A DNA stretch of 15,496 bases, from the NCBI GenBank assembly GCA_947629215.1, contig CANRCU010000024.1, forward strand, positions 1 to 15,496, read 5' to 3'. Positions within the stretch are counted from its first letter, which is position 1, and each line of letters opens with the position of its first letter. The notes beneath the pieces were generated by a model. The model made no database searches and was not told the DNA's origin. It was given only the letters and a program-made list of their open reading frames with translations. The DNA is from an uncultured Clostridia bacterium. GTDB taxonomy: Bacteria; Bacillota; Clostridia; Lachnospirales; CAG-274. Below are positions 6,978-13,842 of this stretch, one piece after another. The position numbers and the translations under genes were made by a program.

Positions 6978-8426
6978 TCAAATCTCTTCCGGTCTGAGTA
7001 TCAATTTTATTGCCCACGCGGGTATATCATAATTATTATACCCGTCTTCGACAAAAAGCACCGCTGTTTTATATGCGGGTCGGTATGCGGGAAAAGACCC
7101 GTAACCGTCGGTAAAGTATATCATGCCCTTCAGGTTTGAAAACTCCTTGTTTTCCACAAGTTGATCAACAAAACTAAACACAGGGCGAAAATCCGTACCG
7201 CCAAGACCTTTTATTTTCATTTCATTGATATATTTGTCAAATTCTTCCCGGCAGGTTATTTTTACATGCTCTTGTATTGCCGCATCGCACTGTATAATAT
7301 GCAGATTTATTTTTGTAAAAAAACTTTCCTCTTGTTTTAAGATATTATAAGTTTTCTGCAAAAATTTTTGTACAAGTGCACCGCTTGTTGAACCCGATGT
7401 ATCTATTGCGATAACAAATTCTTTTATACGCTTTACATCTTTATATTCAAGCGGTTCTATCAGCGGCATTTTTTTATAAAGTTTCAAACCGTATGTGTAA
7501 AAAATATAATCAAATTCGTCATCGTTTATTTTCATGGCTTCGCCGTAAACGGCAAATTTTTTCAGAAACGCCGTATAGTCATATTTTTCACGGTTCACTT
7601 CCATAAGGCTTTGCATAAGACCGCCGCTTTTGTTGCCCTGCTGTTTTGAAAAGCTTTCCAAATCAAGTTGCATTTTTTCGGATATATCACGCCATTGCTG
7701 TTCAAGTTCACGCATAGCCTGCACATTATCGGCATCATTTTGGCTGTCCCTCTCTTCCGGGGAACTATTGCTGCGGTTTCCCGAGTTCGGGTCGTCTTCA
7801 TTGCTTTCGTCTTGGCTGTCACTCTCTTCCGGGGAACTATTGTTTCGGTTTCCCGAACCCGGGTCGTCTTTATTGCTTTCGTCTTGACTTTCGTCATCGT
7901 GTTCATCCCTGTCATACCATATAGAATGATCGTCCTGAGCAAACAACTTTTCAAGCCTGTCGATTTCTTTATCCTTGTCCAGAAAATACCTATAAATATG
8001 TTCGGCATTAAAATACTTTATTCCTTTTTTCAGTTTGTTTATTTCGTTTATCCTTTCCGCGTCATTTGGGATAGTCACACAGTCAAGCCCCAGCTCCAGC
8101 AGCGCATTTTCCACCGCAATATCACAGGCGACATTCCATTTTTGCTTATCCACAAGCGTATTTACAAAAAAATGTCTGAAAACACAGTGAAAAATCACGT
8201 GTAAATACTGCCTTGTCGGAAACGTGGCGCATTGCTTGTAACATTTCAAAACAAACCTTGGCGAATAATATACAAATTGTCCGTTCGTACATATCGTTTC
8301 GGTCACGTCGCTTGCCCGTGCAGCTAAGCTGCTTATTGCCATATCCATAAACCGCAGTTTCACAACAAGCATACTTTGGGCATATCGTATGACCGAATCC
8401 GAAAGAGCCGTAATTTTATCATTCAT
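6978..8426 (-). CDS. vWA-domain protein with DUF2201-type metallopeptidase-like N-terminus
   Basis: A 482-residue cytoplasmic protein and the probable partner of the MoxR ATPase. The N-terminal part (about 1-165) resembles the putative metallopeptidase region of DUF2201 proteins, with Y74-L-H-V-I-F-H80 then R84-H85 and a downstream CDIAVENAL. The position of the catalytic Glu in HExxH is Val77, so the domain may be inactive or structural. Residues about 172-235 are an acidic, Asp/Ser/Asn-rich linker built on a tandem duplication. The C-terminal vWA domain (about 335-482) has a full metal-binding MIDAS set: DTSGS (342-346), Thr411 in GGTDF, and Asp440 in FTDG. The ATG at 8426 follows AAGG about ten bases upstream. 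It is the first gene of the leftward operon; the promoter candidate at 8632-8604 would give a leader of about 170 bases. Architecture and neighbourhood agree, so the assignment is firm; the target is unknown. Confidence 0.88.
   Translation of the reverse strand: MNDKITALSDSVIRYAQSMLVVKLRFMDMAISSLAARASDVTETICTNGQFVYYSPRFVLKCYKQCATFPTRQYLHVIFHCVFRHFFVNTLVDKQKWNVACDIAVENALLELGLDCVTIPNDAERINEINKLKKGIKYFNAEHIYRYFLDKDKEIDRLEKLFAQDDHSIWYDRDEHDDESQDESNKDDPGSGNRNNSSPEESDSQDESNEDDPNSGNRSNSSPEERDSQNDADNVQAMRELEQQWRDISEKMQLDLESFSKQQGNKSGGLMQSLMEVNREKYDYTAFLKKFAVYGEAMKINDDEFDYIFYTYGLKLYKKMPLIEPLEYKDVKRIKEFVIAIDTSGSTSGALVQKFLQKTYNILKQEESFFTKINLHIIQCDAAIQEHVKITCREEFDKYINEMKIKGLGGTDFRPVFSFVDQLVENKEFSNLKGMIYFTDGYGSFPAYRPAYKTAVLFVEDGYNNYDIPAWAIKLILRPEEI
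7741..7884. repeat. Two 72-bp tandem units in the vWA linker
   Basis: Units 7741-7812 and 7813-7884 are directly adjacent and differ at seven positions by eye. Each encodes 24 residues of the acidic linker (SQDESN, DDP, SGNR, SSPEE), so the duplication keeps the reading frame. A shorter related remnant (SQNDAD) follows on the protein level. It probably lengthens a flexible linker between the metallopeptidase-like and vWA domains. Confidence 0.93.
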
Positions 8427-8545
8427 CTTATAATACCTTTTTACCGTATAGAATTTATAAATATTTTATCACACGAACATGGACAGTATCTGTCTTTGTA
8501 CAAAAAATAGTTTATGCCCGACAGAAACTTTTATATCCGTTGTGA

Positions 8546-8577
8546 GCTTGCATCCTCCGCCCGAAAGGCAAGAGCCT
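8546..8577 (-). other. Hairpin-forming element in the leftward leader
   Basis: This is a GC-rich island in AT-rich surroundings. On the plus strand GCTTGC (8546-8551) can pair with GCAAG (8568-8572). Inside it GCC (8559-8561) can pair with GGC (8567-8569) across CGAAA. AGGC (8566-8569) can instead pair with GCCT (8574-8577) across AAGA. These pairings share bases and are mutually exclusive. It lies between the leftward promoter and the vWA start, so it would be in the mRNA leader. I do not recognise a riboswitch class, and the sequence could be a decayed mobile-element end. Confidence 0.35.
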
Positions 8578-8603
8578 ACTTGGTTGGCAAAATTATTACT
8601 ATA

Positions 8604-8632
8604 ATTATACAATTAAATGCTTAAAAAATCAA
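8604..8632 (-). promoter_or_regulatory. Sigma-70-type promoter candidate for the vWA-LRR-MoxR operon
   Basis: On the minus strand there is TTGATT (8632-8627), a 17-base spacer and a perfect TATAAT (8609-8604). The start of transcription would fall near 8597, leaving a leader of about 170 bases before the vWA start codon. AT-rich sequence produces chance matches, but spacing and orientation fit the operon. Confidence 0.5.
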
Positions 8633-8767
8633 TATTTTACATAAAATTGTTTTTTGTCAAACATAAATTCGGCATATTTCACAAACGGCAAGGTAAAAAG
8701 CATAAGTATAAACAGCGCCGATTTTCAATCCTGTCGTATTTTCATTTATCAATATTAAAAATTTTTA

Positions 8768-8796
8768 TTGCGGAAAGATAAATATTGTGCTATAAT
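8768..8796 (+). promoter_or_regulatory. Sigma-70-type promoter for the lipoprotein-cyclase operon
   Basis: TTGCGG (8768-8773), 17 bases, then TATAAT (8791-8796), with a TG one base before the -10 box (TGCTATAAT), which makes an extended -10. The start of transcription would fall near 8803, giving a leader of about 115 bases. Confidence 0.75.
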
Positions 8797-8857
8797 AAAA
8801 AAAGCTATACGGACATTGTTTTGAATGCTCCGAAAACGGACGAACAGAAAAATTGAA

Positions 8858-8874
8858 ATACGCAGCGTATGCGT
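8858..8874. promoter_or_regulatory. Inverted repeat in the rightward leader
   Basis: ATACGC-A-GCGTAT (8858-8870) is a perfect 6-bp inverted repeat around one base. An overlapping alternative pairs ACGCA (8860-8864) with TGCGT (8870-8874). It lies about 55 bases downstream of the expected transcription start and 34 bases before the GGGAG ribosome binding site at 8904-8908. It could be a repressor operator acting as a roadblock, or chance. Confidence 0.3.
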
Positions 8875-8916
8875 TGGTACGAATATATCTGATAAGCAAA
8901 AACGGGAGTGAATTTA

Positions 8917-9975
8917 ATGGGGTTGTTGAATAAAAAATTTTCTGTTATCATGCTTTGCGCGGCAATGGTTTTGTCGGGCTGCGCAAAAACGGACGAAAAA
9001 GCCGGCAACACTTCGGGCGGCGAAACGACTGTTTACGAGTTTGAACCCGCTAACGAAATAAAGGACGGACAGCCGGATATTTATGTTGTATTGAAAGTAA
9101 TGACAAGCCAGTACTGGCAGGATATAATACAGGGCGTGGCGGACGCGGGCGACGAGCTTGGCTGTAATATTTATGTCGGCGGTCCGGAGAGCGAGGGCGA
9201 CTGGGAAGGTCAGGAAAGGCTGCTTGAAGAGGCTGTCAACGAACACGATGCGGACGGTATCGTACTTGCGCCCGCAAGTTCCGCCGCTCTTGTGGATATA
9301 ACGAACGAAATTTACGGCAAGGGCATACCTATCGCCTTGGTCGATACCATAATAAACAACGAAAGTTTCGATACCTGTTATATGACGGATAATTTACAGG
9401 CAGGCGAGCTTGCAGCCGAAGAAATGCTGCACCAGCTGCGGGAATTGGGCGTATCCGAGGACGAGAAAGCCGAGATAGCGATACAGATAACCTCAACTTC
9501 GTCACAGACCGTTATAGACCGCCTTGCGGGTTTCAATCAATACTGGTCGACAAATGCGCCCGCAAACTGGACCGTTCTGGACGACGTTAAATTAAACGAC
9601 GGCAACAAGGACAGGGCAAAACAAAATTGTATCGATTTTATAGAGCAATATCCAAATTTAAAAGGTATGTTCGGCTGCAATAACAGCTCTACCGTTGGTT
9701 TTGTAAACGGCATAAACGAAAAGGGCGTGAACAATATTGCGCTTGTCGGCTTTGACTATGCGGACGAAACAGCCGCGCTTATTGCAAAAGAAGCTCAGCA
9801 CGCATCGACAATAGTGCAGAACCAGTACAATATGGGCTATGAGGGCTTAAAGACCGTTTTTAGCGTATTGGACGGCGAAACTGTCGATTATAAGTTTATC
9901 GATACCGGCACGGTCGTTATAAACCGTGACAATCAGCAGGAATATGAGCAAAGCGAGGCAGGTGACGCCAAATGA
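8917..9975 (+). CDS. Ribose-binding-like lipoprotein (periplasmic-binding-protein family 4)
   Basis: A 352-residue exported solute-binding protein of the sugar-binding Peripla_BP_4 type, predicted to be lipid-anchored outside the membrane. The signal sequence has positive NKK, a hydrophobic stretch and the lipobox LSGC (19-22), with Cys22 the anchor. The mature part has two Rossmann-like lobes. Family-like blocks are YWQDIIQGVADAGDELGC (66-83), DGIVLAPAS (113-121), ALVDT (140-144), CNNSSTVGFVNGI (254-266), ALVGFDYADE (275-284) and QNQYNMGYEG (301-310). The start is the ATG at 8917, with GGGAG eight bases upstream; an in-frame GTG at 8908 overlaps that site and is less likely. The stop overlaps the start of the diguanylate cyclase gene (ATGA), and no ABC permease or ATPase follows, so a sensing role is more likely than transport. 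The ligand cannot be told from sequence. Confidence 0.9.
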   Translation: MGLLNKKFSVIMLCAAMVLSGCAKTDEKAGNTSGGETTVYEFEPANEIKDGQPDIYVVLKVMTSQYWQDIIQGVADAGDELGCNIYVGGPESEGDWEGQERLLEEAVNEHDADGIVLAPASSAALVDITNEIYGKGIPIALVDTIINNESFDTCYMTDNLQAGELAAEEMLHQLRELGVSEDEKAEIAIQITSTSSQTVIDRLAGFNQYWSTNAPANWTVLDDVKLNDGNKDRAKQNCIDFIEQYPNLKGMFGCNNSSTVGFVNGINEKGVNNIALVGFDYADETAALIAKEAQHASTIVQNQYNMGYEGLKTVFSVLDGETVDYKFIDTGTVVINRDNQQEYEQSEAGDAK

Positions 9976-11450
9976 ATAAAAAAAAGGCAAAAAACCGCGA
10001 TCTGCGGAACGGTTCGTCAATAGCGATATATCTTGTTTTTTGTATGACCGTGCTGGTCGTCGGCTCTGTCGTAATGGGCGGCTTTATCAGCAAAAATACA
10101 AGAAATCAGCTTAATTCCATTTTAAGCCTTATGTCCGAAAAAGTGGATACCTCGTTTTCGATGATGACAAAATATATAGTACAGGCGGCGGATATAGTTT
10201 CCGCGCAGGAACATATAGATTTTGAGGTCAGCTATAAAGAACTTCAGAAGACCGTTGAAAATATGCCTTACAACACCATCGGTCTTATAGACCCGAACGG
10301 CAGTATCTACGGCCTTGAAGGCGAAATAACGGATATAGAAAACCAGGGCTTTCTTACGGACTTGTCGGACAACGAGGGCATATATATAACTCAGCCCTAT
10401 CGTTCGAGCCTGACGGGAACAAATATGATAACTATGTTTTCACCGATATACGAAAAAGAAGAGTTCGCAGGATATATCTTTCTTACATACTATCTTGAAG
10501 AAATACAGCAAAACGCTTATACCGAGCTGCTTTCGGACGAAACGAGCATAACGCTTATGAACCCGTATTCGGGCAACTTTGTCAATTGTTCGCAAGACGA
10601 CGGAAATCCGCCCGGTACATGGAGCAATATAAGGCTTATAAAATCGCGCATAGAAGCCGTGCAGGGCTATGATTATGACAAGTGGATAGACAATATGCGC
10701 AAGGACAGCGCGGACAATATAATCAATTTTAAATTTAACGGCATAAACTATACTCAGGCTTATATAAAAATAGACGGTATGGATAACTGGAGCCTTGTTA
10801 TACGCATACCCGTGACCGAGCTTTCGGACACGATGGGCAAGTTTATCATACGTCTTTCGGGTATAGCTGCGCTGCTCATACTTGCGACTTTGCTTTTGGG
10901 TGTTTCTCTGTATAACCGTGAACATGAGGAGAACGAAACTTTACAGACCCTTACGGATATAGACCCGCTGACCAAGGTAATAAACCGCCGCGGTTTTGAA
11001 AGCCGCATGAACAAGCTGTTTGAAAAGAAAAATGCGGTAGTCAGATGTACATTTATCTTCTTTGATATAGATTATTTCAAAGATGTCAACGATAATTACG
11101 GCCATGATGTCGGCGATCAGGTGCTTCGCAAGGTCGCAAAAAGTCTTTCGGAAACATTTGACGATTTCGGCATAGTTGCAAGAATAGGCGGCGACGAGTT
11201 CAATGTGCTGGTAACGGAGCCGCTGAGTGTTGCCGACATAGATTCAAAAATGGCAAATCTGCGCGCCGAGCTTAAAGAAACCGAGTTGGACAACGGCGTT
11301 ATGATGAATGTTACATTCAGCGCAGGCCTTGCAAGATGTCCTCAGGATTCGACAAGGCTGAAACCTTTGCAGGATTGCGCGGATAAGGCGCTTTACCATG
11401 TTAAAGAAACGGGACGAAACAATCACGCATGGTATGATGATATAAAATAA
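9972..11450 (+). CDS. Membrane diguanylate cyclase with extracytoplasmic sensor domain
   Basis: A 492-residue protein predicted to make cyclic di-GMP from two GTP in response to an external signal. Transmembrane helix 1 lies at about 16-38, an extracytoplasmic sensor of about 240 residues (probably Cache-like) at 45-285, and helix 2 at about 291-313. A GGDEF domain follows at about 325-487, starting DIDPLTKVINRRGF and ending in ALYHVKETGRN. The active-site motif RIGGDEF is intact (GGDEF 406-410), as is the metal-binding FFDIDYFKDVND region (363-374). The inhibitory I-site RxxD, five residues before GGDEF, is absent (the residues there are DDFG). The ATG overlaps the lipoprotein stop by four bases, so the genes are probably translationally coupled. 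This resembles LuxP/LuxQ-like logic, with a binding protein reporting to a membrane signalling protein. Catalytic function is likely; the sensor class is inferred. Confidence 0.92.
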   Translation: MNKKKAKNRDLRNGSSIAIYLVFCMTVLVVGSVVMGGFISKNTRNQLNSILSLMSEKVDTSFSMMTKYIVQAADIVSAQEHIDFEVSYKELQKTVENMPYNTIGLIDPNGSIYGLEGEITDIENQGFLTDLSDNEGIYITQPYRSSLTGTNMITMFSPIYEKEEFAGYIFLTYYLEEIQQNAYTELLSDETSITLMNPYSGNFVNCSQDDGNPPGTWSNIRLIKSRIEAVQGYDYDKWIDNMRKDSADNIINFKFNGINYTQAYIKIDGMDNWSLVIRIPVTELSDTMGKFIIRLSGIAALLILATLLLGVSLYNREHEENETLQTLTDIDPLTKVINRRGFESRMNKLFEKKNAVVRCTFIFFDIDYFKDVNDNYGHDVGDQVLRKVAKSLSETFDDFGIVARIGGDEFNVLVTEPLSVADIDSKMANLRAELKETELDNGVMMNVTFSAGLARCPQDSTRLKPLQDCADKALYHVKETGRNNHAWYDDIK

Positions 11451-11491
11451 GGCTCTCAAACAGTGTGGTTTTGATGATCGGTAAAAGTATT

Positions 11492-11525
11492 AAAAGTGGT
11501 GCAGGCATTATCTGTGCCACTTTTT
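11492..11525 (+). terminator. Intrinsic terminator after the cyclase gene
   Basis: A 13-bp stem (11492-11504 with 11512-11524, two G-U pairs) closes a 7-base loop and ends in a T run through 11525. It lies 42 bases after the cyclase stop and before the promoter at 11611, so it separates the two rightward units. The A-rich 5' arm means it may work partly in the other direction too. Confidence 0.88.
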
Positions 11526-11610
11526 CTATGCGAATAAAATCATGAGCATTCCTATAGCTTTACACAACACAAACGTCGGGTTTGGCAACGTAAAAATCAG
11601 AAGTCAAACA

Positions 11611-11639
11611 TTGAAAAACATATTTTTTTATAATATAAT
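11611..11639 (+). promoter_or_regulatory. Sigma-70-type promoter for the two-component/Calx-beta unit
   Basis: TTGAAA (11611-11616), 17 bases, then TATAAT (11634-11639). A second TATAAT overlaps at 11629-11634. The leader to the regulator's ATG would be about 75 bases. Two copies of AACGT (11572-11576 and 11587-11591) lie upstream. They might be regulator sites, but their 15-base spacing is not the roughly 21 bases usual for LytTR sites. Confidence 0.75.
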
Positions 11640-11721
11640 TTTAATTAATATGAAGAATCTACAATTGCCGACGGTCGACTGTACATATGCGGACAGATCA
11701 AACATGAGGGGGAGAACATAT

Positions 11722-12459
11722 ATGAGGATAGCTGTTTGTGACGATGACAAGCAAGAACAGGAACAATTTGAAGAAGCCCTGAAAGGATGGGATCCCACCC
11801 GCAGCGCGGAGAAATTTTACAACGGCGGCGACCTTATTGAAGCGGCGAAGTCCGTCCCTGCCTTTGACATAGTTTTTCTTGACATATATCTTCCCGGGGA
11901 AAACGGTATAGACATAGCCAAAAAGCTAAACCGTATATCCCCAGAAACATCCGTGGTATTTGTTACCGTCAGCCGGGAACATGCGGTAGACGCCTTTTCG
12001 GTATATGCCATACACTATCTTGTAAAACCCGTGACCACGGAAGGTATTGTGGAATGTTTCCGCAGACTGACACAAAAGCGTTGGGAAAACAGCCGCCCTA
12101 TCACCCTTATATCGGACAGGAACAGATACACGGTATTTACAAATCAGATATATCTGCTGGAAAGCAGCAACCATACGGTACTTGTTTCACTGACGGACGG
12201 TCGCTGCATAAAAGCCCTGACAACTTTCAAAGAGCTTGAAAAAAATATGAACGACGAATTTTTAAAACTTAACAGAGGCATTCTTGTAAACATGAATTAT
12301 ATTGCCCGACTCAATTCCGATGTATGCACGCTCCAAAACGGTACGGAACTGCCTTTGAGCATACGCCGCCGCGCCGCCATACGCAGGGAATATGACAACT
12401 TTGTATTTGAAAAACTCAGGCAGAGAAGGAGAATAGACAATGAAGAGCGTGACAATTGA
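11722..12459 (+). CDS. LytTR-family response regulator (AgrA/ComE-like)
   Basis: A 245-residue cytoplasmic transcription regulator. The receiver domain (about 1-120) has the acidic pocket D7-D8, phosphoacceptor Asp54 in VFLDIYLPG, Thr82 and Lys102 in LVKPV. The C-terminal LytTR DNA-binding domain (about 127-228) shows YLLESSNHTVLV, FLKLNRGILVNMNYIARL and ELPLSIRRR, which match the family's beta-strand DNA-binding fold. The open frame extends upstream to 11542, but the ATG at 11722 has a strong GGGGGAG site seven bases before it and begins exactly at the receiver (MRIAVCDDD), so it is preferred. The gene overlaps the kinase gene by 20 bases. It probably activates genes such as the neighbouring Calx-beta gene by binding direct repeats; those targets are inferred. 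Confidence 0.93.
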   Translation: MRIAVCDDDKQEQEQFEEALKGWDPTRSAEKFYNGGDLIEAAKSVPAFDIVFLDIYLPGENGIDIAKKLNRISPETSVVFVTVSREHAVDAFSVYAIHYLVKPVTTEGIVECFRRLTQKRWENSRPITLISDRNRYTVFTNQIYLLESSNHTVLVSLTDGRCIKALTTFKELEKNMNDEFLKLNRGILVNMNYIARLNSDVCTLQNGTELPLSIRRRAAIRREYDNFVFEKLRQRRRIDNEERDN

Positions 12460-13816
12460 CGCCGCAGGTTTTTTTATACAGCTTTTCCCCTGTATATTTA
12501 TGATATATCTGCCTTTTCCGCAGCAATATTGCCGCCTTAAACGCAGCAGCCTTTTTGCCTGCCTTGCCGTGGGAACCGCTTTGCTCGGGTTTGTGTTTGC
12601 TTGGATAATGACGGGCAGTCTTGGCAAACATACGGATATTGCCGCAAATGTCACTTCTATGCTTGCGGTGCTGATGACTGTAGGGATATATTCATATCTG
12701 ATATATGAGAGCATCATCAAAAAATTGCTTGTTTTCTTTGTGGTGCTGTTTTACGGCGCGCTGCAATACTGTCTTGTAAACCTGCTGAAAGGTCTTATAT
12801 TCGGCGCCGCTCCTCTAAGCGACGGCAGAGAGGTATATTCCGTTCAGGGCGTGATACTTTACGCAGTGACCGCTGCGGTCATGCTGCCCCCTATGATAAT
12901 GTTCCTTACAAGGGTATTAAGGGAATATATATGCCGTATAGATACTCACAGTATGCTGAGGGAATTTGTTATACTTATCATTTCCACAATCGTCTTTTTG
13001 GGTGTCATGGTATGTGTAGACATTACATACTATCATTTTGAATACAGCGTATATCTTATACTGCTTGTTATGTTCCTTGTGCTGCTGTTTTATCAAGTGC
13101 TTATATACAGGCTGATGTTCCGCGAATCTTTAAGGCAGAAAACCGAAAGCGAGCAAATACGTACAATGGAACTTCAACAAATGCAATACGAAAAAATAAT
13201 AGGAGATATGGAAAATACAAAACGTATGCATCATGATCTGCAGCACCATCTCAATATGCTTGACCATATGTTGGAAAACGGAAATACAGACGGTGTGAAA
13301 AAATATCTTTCCGATATGATAACTGCCGCATCAAAGCGTGAAAACAAAATATACTGCGGCAATATGACCGTAAACGGACTGCTTCAATATTATACGGGTA
13401 TTGCGTCGGGCGAAAATATAAAATGCACCGTACAGGCGGAGTGCAGCGAGGTCGATATAGAACCTCCCGATATGACCATACTGCTTGGCAACGCTATGGA
13501 AAATGCCATAAATGCCTGCAAAAACTATGATAAAGAACCATGGATAGACATTCGTATAGGTGAGGTAGGCAATTCCCTTGCCATAGAGATAACCAACAGT
13601 TGTAAAGATGTGCATACAGACCGCAGGTTTGATACGGAGGACGGATTTTTACCCGCCGAGGCATTTATAAGCCGACGGCGTGAAGGCGGCTGCGGACTTA
13701 AAAGCATATCCCATACCGCCGAAAAATACAACGGCAGTGCAAGATTTGCCTTTGACGGTGAAGAAAACAGTTTTACATCCCGTATAAGGCTTGATATAAA
13801 TAAAGAACGGTTATAA
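12440..13816 (+). CDS. AgrC-like GHKL sensor histidine kinase
   Basis: A 458-residue membrane kinase, the cognate partner of the LytTR regulator. The N-terminal half (about 8-225) has six or seven hydrophobic segments, as in AgrC-type peptide receptors. A coiled linker (about 230-262) leads to the phosphoacceptor box MHHDLQHHLNML; His265, just before Asp266, is the likely phosphorylated residue, as in AgrC. The ATP-binding domain of the HATPase_c_5 type has the N-box GNAMENAINAC (350-360) and a glycine box EGGCGLKSI (415-423). The D-box position seen in many kinases is not distinct, which is usual here. The ATG at 12440 has AAGGAG eight bases upstream. No AgrB or AgrD gene is seen in the window, so a peptide ligand, if used, is made elsewhere. 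The stop is 26 bases before the secreted protein gene. Confidence 0.92.
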   Translation: MKSVTIDAAGFFIQLFPCIFMIYLPFPQQYCRLKRSSLFACLAVGTALLGFVFAWIMTGSLGKHTDIAANVTSMLAVLMTVGIYSYLIYESIIKKLLVFFVVLFYGALQYCLVNLLKGLIFGAAPLSDGREVYSVQGVILYAVTAAVMLPPMIMFLTRVLREYICRIDTHSMLREFVILIISTIVFLGVMVCVDITYYHFEYSVYLILLVMFLVLLFYQVLIYRLMFRESLRQKTESEQIRTMELQQMQYEKIIGDMENTKRMHHDLQHHLNMLDHMLENGNTDGVKKYLSDMITAASKRENKIYCGNMTVNGLLQYYTGIASGENIKCTVQAECSEVDIEPPDMTILLGNAMENAINACKNYDKEPWIDIRIGEVGNSLAIEITNSCKDVHTDRRFDTEDGFLPAEAFISRRREGGCGLKSISHTAEKYNGSARFAFDGEENSFTSRIRLDINKERL

Positions 13817-13842
13817 TTTTTATAACGGAAAGGACTGATAAT

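Larger units (their letters stand above)
8427..8916. other. Divergent intergenic region
   Basis: About 490 AT-rich bases separate the leftward vWA operon from the rightward lipoprotein operon. No convincing gene is seen in either direction. It contains a leftward promoter candidate, a rightward promoter, a GC-richer hairpin-forming stretch at 8546-8577 and a perfect inverted repeat at 8858-8870, each listed separately. The stretch 8633-8767 is AT-rich, and I see no clear signal in it. Confidence 0.7.

Noticed and set aside
7595..8008. A 137-codon open frame on the minus strand within the vWA gene
   Set aside because: It is a Thr/Arg/Lys-rich shifted reading of the repetitive acidic linker, without its own ribosome binding site or family resemblance.
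8540..8600. Possible glutamine, c-di-GMP or ydaO-type riboswitch (fragments such as AAGTAGGC on the minus strand and GAAAGGC on the plus strand)
   Set aside because: The other required core motifs of each class are missing, so only an unclassified hairpin element is reported.
11572..11591. Paired AACGT sequences as LytTR regulator binding sites
   Set aside because: The spacing of 15 bases does not match the usual roughly two-turn spacing of LytTR direct repeats, and the sequence match is weak.
11542..11721. Upstream extension of the response regulator by 60 residues
   Set aside because: It covers the predicted promoter, and the receiver domain begins exactly at the ATG at 11722, which has a strong ribosome binding site.
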